From Saccharina japonica (taxonomy: Eukaryota; Sar; Phaeophyceae; Laminariales; Laminariaceae): a stretch of 64,000 bases of DNA. Below the pieces are notes generated by a model that made no database searches, had not been told where the DNA came from, and saw only the letters and a program-made list of their open reading frames with translations. Below are positions 42,901 to 54,300 of the stretch, in pieces. Made by a program: the position numbers and the translations under genes. The stretch lies in NCBI GenBank assembly GCA_008828725.1, contig MEHQ01003283.1, forward strand, positions 170,001 through 234,000. The letters are read 5' to 3'. Every line of letters begins with the position of its first letter. Positions within the stretch are counted from its first letter, which is position 1.

Positions 42901-45900
42901 GATAGAAACTGCGAATGAATGTCAAATGTTCCCACGGCCCTACTCTCCCTAGCAGCTTCCTTGCAAGCAATCTACCATACGACTTAGCAGCACGCAAAGC
43001 TGCTGGAGCGAACAGAGCGCACGGGTGTATGAGCCGGAGTATCGCGTCACATACTTGGGGTTGGGAACGGGTTTAAGGTTCGGTTTGGGAGACGGGGACC
43101 GGTAGTAATCCGTTTATTTCGCGAAAGAGGGACACAACGATGACGGTGGTGATAACGTAATTGTTTTCACGAAAACTAAAACAATAACCTGATAGTGCAT
43201 ACCGTGGGTCGGCGTAATTTGACGCGAGTCGACGAGGGAAGAAAGGGCCAAAAGCCGTCTCGCGATAAAAGAGCAGGGCACCGACCATAGTGGTGAGGGT
43301 GGTCGGCAGTCTGATGCGTTAGGCCGGATCTGAGTTACGACCATAGGCGCCTTCCGTCGTATAGCTCTCGGGCCCTCCGGTGCTGATAATAACAAACAAC
43401 TAAAAAACGTCCATTTGGTTCGCTGTGAGAACTCCAAAATACGTATATACGTACGTCGTTCGAAAAGGTGGCTGGAAAACAAAGTACTCCTTTACTGATA
43501 TTTGTCTTTCTCGCGTTCCCGAACTTTTGTTTTTAGCACCATCTCGCCAATCGACTCCGCTTGGCCGGTTTATTGGGGGTAAAGCCAATCAGAAAGTCGC
43601 CCAGCCAAGCCCTCAGCGCGGGAAAGAAGCTAGGAAAACTCTAGAAACACAAACAGCGTGTGATTTGTTGCCATTGTTCTTTCAGTAAAGGTATCGGAAG
43701 AATAAAAAAATAACAGGTCTATCTCAGATGCGGACCCCTGTAGTAGAAGTAGTAGTAGGATGCATCCCATGTGACATCCCATGTGACATCCCATACGTTG
43801 ACGTGTAGGACGTCCTACGGGTAGGAGGACCAGAAGGACGTGCTGAGGTGATACGTTCACGGGACACCCCATTAGGCCACCCATGGGACGGTCCATGATT
43901 GGCCCACGTACCCGGGTGTCCCAGATGTTACACTGCTGCTGTGGATGGGGTATGGGATGTCCCGCGGGACGTCATGTTCCCTGAAGGAGGTCCCACGGGA
44001 CGTTCCATAGGATGTCCTACTGCAGTAACAACTGCATAGCACTACGTACTGTAGTTCCAGCATAATTCACAACATTTCACATTCGGGCCCTCAAACAATA
44101 AATGCGTTATGTCACTCGACACGGAATCATATCGACATGCTGGAATCAACAAGGGAGGCGTATGCATGAAGAGCTTTCGTACGTCAGAGTTGTATTTCGT
44201 GAGATAAGAAATGCCATTTGAACGTTTTGATTGCATGAGTAGCAGTATTAATACCAGTAGCACGAGACACGCGCGGAGCATAATGAGTACTCGCACTCTA
44301 AAACCACTATTCGTGAACGGCCGAAAACACACCATCCGTGCTCGTATTGGTTGTCTCTAAATTCACATGAATCCCGCCGTCAACCGTTATCGATTCCATC
44401 ACGAAGCTGTGGATAGTATTCTGTAAGGCGGAACGGGACAAGCTCCGCGTGTTTTCGGCAGCGGGTGCGTCGTGTGAACATGGGACGTACGATTTTCGGA
44501 GCTACGCGGTGTAAGGAGTTTGGCACATTTGAGCATACTCCCGAAGTATACCCTTCGTAGATGTCGCAGACTGCTGTACACATTGACATCCGATGCCCCT
44601 CCACTTATGTTGCACATACAAGCTGAAATGAAATGTTGCGTATTTTTCGGCACGACGGAACGGTTAAACGTGTAACGTCTTCCACCGAGTCTATAATTAA
44701 ACCCTCCCGTTTTATTTGTAATCTCCGTACCGCTCCGCCACCTTATCAGGCGATATTTTGTTTCCCATCAGCATACACAGTGCTAGGGAAGACGCTGGAA
44801 ACACGCGGCTGGGATTCACCCGGCAGCCGGTACTGGGTACTTATGACGTGTGCCTTGTTGGTTTTGGTGGCATGTACGGTATCGGGAGCGCTGCTGATCG
44901 CGTGTCACGACCTGACGGCCCCGAAGGTGAGAAGAGGTGGCCACATCAAAACGTACCAGTACAACAATCGAGACAATATGACTAACTTTACACGAACGAG
45001 GCACGGCGAGCCAAGCGCTGCTCCGTACCGGTTCATCCCTGTGGGTGTCTCAGATCTCGAAGAGAGTCGACAGCAAATATATGGCAATTGTGGCATCAGC
45101 CGCACGCAACGGGCCCCGTCTGCCTGATGCTGAGGTAGGGGAGACGCATGATACAGTAGAGGTGCACCATGTTTTTTTTTTATGCTCCTCGCTAGAGTAT
45201 ACATTGGAGTTCTGTACCTTACCTAAAACAATATTTGGGAGGAAAACCAAAGGGCGACGACGAGTACCCGAGGAGCAATTCCATGGCCTACAGCAACTAT
45301 AGTGAGTAAGGGTAACATGAAAAATAGTGCAACACAAAACATGAAAGTCCGACTTTTTTTGGGTTAGGGAGCATGATTATCCTCCAGAAAACGTTTCAGC
45401 CAAGAAAAGGTAGAGCCGTACCTCTTTCGTAGCAAGCATGGGGATGCGCCACAATTGGAATGTCACGGACACGGAGACCTCTAACGCGTGCGCTGCAGGG
45501 CATTGCTTGCTGGGAATGTAAGTGGTACGATATTGCGCAACCTACTCGAACAATGGTCCTGAAGACTGCACCTGACATACTGTAGTTTAAGTCGCTAGGT
45601 ATGCCTGCGTCTCGAAATGGTGAATAGGTCGCGGTGGTAGGTGCATGCAACAACTGCCTTCCTAGGACGATACCTCGCACATACTGGGAGTTAACCTGTA
45701 TCAGCATATACGTGTTGATTGCTCGTACATAGATAGGCAATTCGCCACAACAAGAGTAGGGCAGTAGCTTACCGAGTAGCTGAGCAGTAATAATGTCGCT
45801 TTCAGCCAATGAATTCCCAGCGACGACGTGGATTGCTGCTGGAGCGATAAACATCGCAGACGGATGCATCCCATACTTCTAAGTTTACATATAGATATGC

Positions 45901-48350
45901 AGTGTGCGTACCTGGTGGATACGTACAACAAAGTGTACACATGTGGTACAGTCTGACAGCCCAATTGCGGTTTAGTCAGGGGTTCGTCGCACACGAAAAA
46001 TAATAGCCAAAGCTCACTTTCGTGTATTAGTCTCAGACAGGGAGCGGGGTGTCCTAAAACCAAGTAATTTTGTTTTTGTAAAAAAAAAAAACGAACGTCC
46101 TTTTTTTTTTCGCCCAGATACTTCACAATCCTAGTTGGTTTCTGATTGATACCTTGGGAAGGCGTGCAAGTCGTTATATTTGTGCATTATTGCTTTCTGG
46201 GTCATGGGAGAGAGAGACTCCCCCCCTCGGCCAGATACATGCATCACATCCTCCTGCACGATCCCCTGCGTATCTCGACCACTCTAATTTGCCGGGTTAA
46301 TCTTCCTACTACGACCGGCCGGGTTCCTATCAACAGTAGTACCGGCTATAATAGTTGTCTCGGACAATCAAGACTCCGAAGGGTACGGTACCGTTCGACC
46401 CCCCTTCGATCTATTTCGAGCGAAAACAATTGACTGAAGCAAACGTCCCGAAACCCCGGATACTTGTTGCCTACCCGCCTCCCCGCCCTTCGAAATATAT
46501 ACTGGAGAGGGTGGGGCAGCAGAAAAAGGTCACTGCCTCCTGGCTTGGGTGACCAACCCAGCCTTACCCCACGTCTGCTCGCGCTCGCAGCGGGCACCTC
46601 GTGCTTGCTTTCGCCCAACGTGAGGATACTGACCTCGACGTGGCGCATTTCTATAAAGGAATGGCTACGGGCAGGGTCCTCGCATCACAGAATCAACCAT
46701 GCTACAGTTTATATATATATTACGTCCCGGTGCAGACACGCCTTTTTTTCTCTACCAATAAACCCTGTTATGTCCGTTACTCCGTTAGCGAAGGCAGTTA
46801 CTACGTCGTTTATCTCGTGTACTCCTGGTGTGATGGTCGCGAGAAGGCCACACGCACGGTAGCGCGCCGGCGTTGCCGGCTTAGCGGATGGGACTTGCAG
46901 CACAGAACCATCAGAGTGTACATCGCAAGGATGTGCGTAACGCGCTGCTCCATGGCAGTACTCGTACTTACGGCTGTTGCACTACAGTAGTAACGCCGCG
47001 TGCTACGGTAGAGGTAGTAGTTTTTGGCTGAATCGTTTTCTGAACGATCGGGCTCCTTAACCCAAATTCGTCGGACTTTCAATTTTGTGACGAATAATGT
47101 TTCAGAGTATACTTCGGTTAGGACATGTCCCATCCGGCAGCACGTTTATTTTCCTCCAAAATCATTTTTTCGCGTGAGGTATGACGCTCCCTAAGTGAGA
47201 AGCTCAGCAAAAACATGGCGCACCTCTATCGTAGGATGTATCTAACCCTTGCTACGATAGAGGTACTGCACCTGTTTTTTCGGGCGGAACGATTTTTGAC
47301 CGAGGGGCTCCTTAAGGGTACTGAAAATACTACTCAATATCGTTCGAAATGCCATTCATGTTGCACTACAGGTTTCGTAGTATACCTTGCTATGTAGGCC
47401 CTGGGACTGTTCTCGAATCTTCCCCACGAAACCCATTGGTGACACCCACACAAACAAACCAGATGCTTTCCCCGAGCTTGCTCCTAGCGACAGGCTCTTG
47501 GGTTTTCGTTTGACGTCTTCATGTGATGTCTTGCGCTTGCGCTTTGTCGGCGTCGCCCCTTTCGTTTTACTTTCATTTGCACTTTGGAACAGCCTGTCCC
47601 CTCCCTCCCTGCTCGGCAGTTTCACTTTATTTTGTGGCACCATTTCGTTTTTTTCAGTTCGATACCCAAATTTTTCCGGCAGATCTCCGTGGGGGGCTTT
47701 GTGTTCACATTAACGGTGACGATTCTGCTATTGCCCGGATACATTGATCCGCTGGGCGCAACGGCCTTTGGTATGGGGTGCGCCTGGATCTCCTGCTTCG
47801 TGGTCCTACCACCGGACCGAGTGACATTCGCAGCAGAACTTTTGCAGGTGACGCGTATGCATGCCCCCATATTATAAACTCGTAGCTGTAATTATTATTC
47901 ACTCCGACGCCTGCCACTCCGGGCGGCTAGCTTGCGAGTATCCCACCAAGCCTGCAAGTGCAGGGTAACGTTAGGGAGGTTGCGCCGGAAGCGTGCTACG
48001 ATAGAGGTATACCTTTTTTTGGCTGAATCGTTTTCTAAATGACAGGGGCTCTTTAGCTCAAAACGGTCAGAATTGCATGTTTGTGTTGCGATATTTCTCG
48101 TTGTATCCTTAGACCATGGTATTTTCCCTCGCTTAGTCCTCCCCTTCCCCCTCCAAAATCGGTGTGCAGGCGACTGCAGGTATAGAGCTTAGCTCCTCGA
48201 GTGACCACCCTCAGAAAACACATGGTGCACCTGCATGCAGGCTACCGTAGCATTCGTCGCCGGGGAAGTTACAAATAGTTTAGTAATCAAGCCAAAGAGG
48301 GCTTCGACCATCTTGGTAGGGGTCGAGCGGGGGGGGGGGGGGNGCTGGGT

Positions 48351-48386
<36 letters not shown>

Positions 48387-51300
48387 CTATTTCTACGCGC
48401 CGAAACCACTAGAACAAACCTCGCTTTCGCTCATTAGAAACAGAACTGAGGAAAAAATCGATTTCACCTCTCGGCGTTTTTGTTTTAGTTTTTAGTCTGA
48501 GGTAGGGGGGGCAATTGTTCTTGTCGACAGTTTTTTAGGGATTGCCATCTCCTCAACTTAAGGATCCACGTGTCCAATACCTGGGGATCCGAAAGGGTGT
48601 TTGACATTCACTTCATGTTAGATACCCCTTACCTACCTACCTACCTACCTACCTACCTACCTACCTACAGCCCGTTGAATTTCGCATGAGCCTTTCTTAT
48701 GAATATACGAAGTAAGTATATATATATACGGAAGTATATACTTGTGAAAATTGTCTGTCCGATGACGTACGCATAGAGCCCTATCGGTGAGAAACCCCCT
48801 GCTTAGAATCAAAGCAGCGGTATTAACCCCTACCGTAGGCCGCGAGCGCTGTTTCGCAGTGGTTGTGCTGCGGAGATATCTATTTTCTCGTCGACGAACG
48901 CACCGTCGATATATGATTATACATCGAAGATTATGACGGTCATTGAAGCGCCCTGGAGGCGGACCTTCGTGGGATCGTCTCAAAAGTGTTGTTGATGAAC
49001 TCGAGGGCTGCCAGGCCAACTTCGGCTTTTGACGCTCTCCCGGTCGCCCCTATACGTACTACGCAGTGCTGCAATCTGAATTTTGTTTAGAGATTCCTCC
49101 CGGCGAAATTGTCGTTTCGAGCTTGTATTTAATTGTCGGCGAAGGTGATGTCGGATACCCCCTCCGCCTAACATGGTCGACTGGACACGATACATAGTCC
49201 TATATACAAAGGCTCCGCATGGCTGCCGGCATTCGCCGGCACCCGTGCTTCGGATAGGACAATATACCTGGCACATCATTCATTTTGGTACCAAGCTAAC
49301 TTTTGACGACGATGTGGTGGCGCTCGCTCGTGTTACGACCTCTGGCGCATGCGTATGGAATCAAGGTAATGCTAAGTGTTGCAGGAAGAAATAAGCACTT
49401 AGGTGTTGATACAGGCTGGTTCAAGCATACCACCCCAAATTTACTCAGGAGCCAAAATTCACGCCGTTGTTTGGGGATAGACCCTGAACTTTATCACACC
49501 TGTATATGAACCCCTGCAAGCCAGTTAACAGTTGTGTACACGTTTTTGTTTCCACCAGATTGTTTGGTTTTTGCTTTTAGTGGGAGATTTACGTCTTGAG
49601 GGATGCCGATTTTTCGGGGAAAAAAGAAACGAAACAAAAAACGTCAATCGTTCGGCAGATGCATGTAGAACACGCGTGCAAACGTTCAGGGTTCATCTCT
49701 GGGAAAGGGCGTGAACATTTTGACCTTTGTGCGGTTAAACGCGAAAATCCCGGTGTCGCCTCGTAATTACTTAGTTTCAGCATGTAATCGATGTTCGGCA
49801 TTAAAAATGACACAACATTGATCGAAAGCAGTCGGATGTTCGAATAGATGCGTGAAACTTTGTACAAAAATGCCTTGGACCACCAGGAAGCAGCTTGTTC
49901 AGGAAACAAAAGGGGGTGACAAAAATGTATACCTACGGAAACGCCATACTATAGTTGACCTCCTTGATGGCCTGTGATTGACCGCGCCACATTTTCGGTA
50001 GTAGCGCCAGTTCTAGGTCCCTGAAACAAACAAACTAGCAATGACACCCTCTCCCGCTGTTCATGGCGGTCAGTATGGTACCAAATATATGACACTCGAG
50101 TTGCTATTGCATGCGGCATTCGTGACTTGACGAAATTTGGGATGATATGCCTGAACCAGCTTGTACTCAGTTTGCAATCTAAGTTCTCAGTCTCTGTCAG
50201 AAATGTAGCAGTCGAGGTGGCGGGCTCGGTTTCGGCACGTGCTGCAAAGCACTTCGTGCCAAGCAAGCGGTTCCGCGTGGATAGTCGAGAGACTTCAAAG
50301 CTGGCAACGGGGGGAGGAATGTCAATTCCTCTCGCGCTCGTTTCTGAACAGACTCGTATGACAGCCTACACCACTACTGTATATACTACTGTACAGCAGT
50401 ACGTACTACAACAGCGGTACTACATACAGTAGTGCCAGGTATTGCTACTACTGCTGTTGTAGTACAGTCATAATTCCACAGCGAAAATATAACTAGCTAT
50501 TAATTCACCCGAGAAAAAAACTATACTCGGCATTATTCAGCTGATTTTTGGTTGTTGCGCTTGCTGCTGTAGTATGGTACTCGTATCCCGACGAGGCAAG
50601 GCGGAGGGGGTGCAAGGGGCTAAATACGACCTCACCCGCTCAGGAAGGCAGTCGGGAGAACGCGGTCGCATTTTCGTGACCGAGCTAACGAAGCGAAGAG
50701 TTATCGAACCTCGCGAAGACACAAAAAAAACGGATATCGTATACGCGTATACGAAACAAACTCGAAATATTATTGCTGCCCCGAAGAAAAACCTCAATGT
50801 TCCGCAAAGAACATTGCTGCCTCGAAGAAACTATCTCAACATCCCGCCGTCTCGCAAAAGCCTACGGATTGACGGTCGCCGCGTTCGGTGGCGACGCGCG
50901 ACCTTGAGAGTGTGCGAGCGGGAATAGACCCGTCGCAGGCCGGGGAAGGCGACCCGCGAGAGAACGGACAAAAACGCGCGGGCGAGGCGCCGAAAGCTCA
51001 CGCGAACCGATTTTGATCTGAAGCCCCGAATATATGGGGGGCGTTGGACAATTTCCGAAGGGAGGATAGAGCTCGCGAACGATTTTACATGTATCTAGTT
51101 ATCCTAGACATGCACACAGGGCGGTACGATTGGAAATTAAAGTATGCACTACGTACGTATTGGAGTAAGGCTAGACGCATGCTACGATAGAGGTGCGCCA
51201 TGTTTTTTCTGAGCTCCTCACTTAAGGAGCGTCATACCTCACCGACAAAATGATTTTGGAGGGGAAAAAAAGTGCTGCCGGATGATAAATCTCATGACCG

Positions 51301-54300
51301 CAGTAAATTCTGAAACATAATTCGTCACAAAAATGCAAGTCCGACGAATTTGGGTTAAGGAGCCCGATCGTTCAGAAACAAATTCTGCCAAAAAGTGCTA
51401 CCTCTGCCGTAGCACGCGTCGCTACCACCTGTCTACCGTAGGCCACGAAAATAACTATGAGTATTCGACTTTTTTGTACCCCCGGACCATGCATCCAATG
51501 TCGTCCCGCGTGTTGGGTACAATCACACAACTGCCCTTCGCGTCTAATTGTCAGGTTAGATGGTCTCGTGACACAAACGTTGTTGTGGGTAGCAGTTATA
51601 GCTTGACGAGGGAACAAGAAGGTATTCAACAGGATTGTGAGAAAATACAAATTGTGCTGCAGCGTCGCGCCCCGACGGCCGAGTTAGACCACCTCCCTAT
51701 CACGCGATGATTCCATCACGCAAGAAGAAGGTATTAGAATGGACGACCTCACAGTGTTATACCGGCGCGTAAGTGCAGTGTTACCCACGTTTGGTCGGCG
51801 GGGCTCTCGATAACTTGGCTAAATTTGCAAGCCCTGCGCCGTGCTCCATTTGAGGAACGCGCGCACTCTGTCGTAATTGTTCACAGGCGTGCGACGACGT
51901 AGATACCTTATACATACACGGTACATCCTAGCTGGGGGCTGTAGCAATCAGAGCCCACGATAGGCCGAAAACCTACATACCCCCCTATAGTTTACCTACT
52001 AAAACAATGTTCTGATTACTATGTTTTGCTTTTTGTAATATTCAGCTTTTGTGTCCGGGTTGCGTCCAGTACCCTGCGCTCGAGATAGCATCTTGCCTAC
52101 ATCGTACTCCTTGCTTGTTTAGGCAACGTGTGGGTGCACCCTTGGCAGGTGATAGCACAGCTTTGCACTGGTAATGTTTGAACCGCCTGACTACGTAGTG
52201 TTCAGCAAGTGGAGCAAATATGTCGTACTCAAAATTGCCGCTTTTTGGACGTATAGTCAAACGAGAAATGACAAGAGGGAGAAAATGTAACATTCCGTAA
52301 GGAACGTGGTGTTGGTGAAGGTGTTTTTGAATTCAGAAAAACGGGGATGAATGTGCGATACAACAGAGCACAGCCCATTCACGGTCAGAGCGTCCGCTGC
52401 GAGACCTGCTGCTCTGATCATAGACGGCCGTTGTTGTAGCACCGGCGAGAGCTCGTTGTAGCACCGGCGAGAGCTCGTAGCACAGGGGACGACAGCGTGC
52501 CCATTACAATTGGTCGACTTTCCCACCCGCCCGCCTTGTACGTCCAGTACCCTGCGCTCGATATAGCGCCTTGGCTACATCGTACTCCTTGTTTGTCTAG
52601 GCAACGTGTGGATGCACCCTTGGCACGTAATAGCACGGCTTTGGACTGGTAACGTGTAAACCGCCTGACTAGGTAGTGTTCAGCAAGTGGAGCAGAGCTT
52701 TCGTACTCATTATTGCCGCTTTTTGGACGTATAGTCAAACAAGGAATGACAAGAGGGAGACACAAAACCCAGTAAACAGTGAAGGATGTGCTGCGCTCCC
52801 GTCGCTGCTCAAAGATATATCACGCAATGGGTTACTGCTGCCGATTTGGTATATATCATAACCCCCCACTTCTTGATGTCGCTGCTTCCGTATGCGCCTA
52901 GGTTGCCTCCCGGGCCGTCACATCCACCCCAAACATCCTCTGTTGGGCCCTCTGCATGACGGTTATCCGGTATATGTGGGTTGCCGTTGGCGTCATCGCT
53001 TATATCGGCTCTATGTCCGCCTTTACGACCGTGACATCGACTCACGAGACCTCCGATTGCACGGGTCCATGGCTGTGGGAAGCCCTGTCGTGTAAGTGCG
53101 ATGATGCCATCGAGTTCTCCTACTGCAAATACATCACCCCGGGCGCTGCCCTCCTGTATTTCTGGAGGGCAAGCGTATCGTGGGGCTCGAGCGTGGCCGC
53201 CAACATCGTGGCAGCTACCGTGGCTGGTTCAGCGGCGTCCCACTGGTCCTCCCCAGACAACACGGAGCCCGTATGGAAGTCATTCCACCGCGTGATGCGC
53301 TCTTCGCTGGGGTAAGGATGGGCATTGGTGCAGGGGGGCACGGTTTCTGGGTCTGGGTTTAAACGTCCTGCGGCAGGCATTGGGGGTGTGAGCCGTACTA
53401 AGGCAGGTACTGAAGTTGCACTAGTGGTAGCAATTGTTACCCTGGGCATTTGTCACTGGGACAGGGGCTCTGCATCCGAGGGGGTACCCAGTTGAGCTGG
53501 GTTCCGACTCGTATGAAACCAAACTTTTGTCGTCGGATATCTGGCCCACATGGGATTGTGCATCGACCTCAGCTTTGATATTTATGTATGGTCGGCTAGT
53601 TCTCCTCTCTCTCGTTCTCTTGTGTGACGGTTTTGTATAAAGTCTCCCTCCCGCGCATTTCTACGTTGTTCGTGCGCCGACCAGGTCCTTGCGCTACGAG
53701 CTAACAGCTGTATGTGTCACCGACGGGTGTGCCCCTCGTCCCCTCCTACATATGCTGACAACATTGCCTCATACCTACATTTTGGCTTTCCGTGCCCTTT
53801 TGGTCGTAATTAGATCAGGCCTTTGCACGACGATCTAACACATGCATGAGCAATCCCACGGTCGGGCTACCACGTTTTGCCTCAATATTGTTTGACCAGT
53901 TGAGCTCCTCACGCGAGTAACCACCGGATACTATTATCATTTTACTGATATGTATGTTTTTGGACTATAGCATTGGAATGTTTGGTCGGGTTGCGCGAAA
54001 TAGTGTTTCCGAAGTCATGTTTCGAGTGAGATATTTGTATATGAGGACATCGATGATTTTGCTTCCCGCACTCGCTTATGCTCGTACCACTGCTCCATGA
54101 TGATTGCGTTTTCGTGTCGTGTCGTACGTCATTGGATCAGGTCTTTGTGCAAGGTGGCCGCGATTGATTGTATTTTCAAGCCGTTGCACTTCCTCGTCGC
54201 TAGCTTTTTGAACGGCTCCAGGACATTAGATGTCGTCATGATTGGCTTGCGGTTCACCGTCAGCTATGTGCTCCTGTACCCTGTTGTCCTCGTTAGCGTC

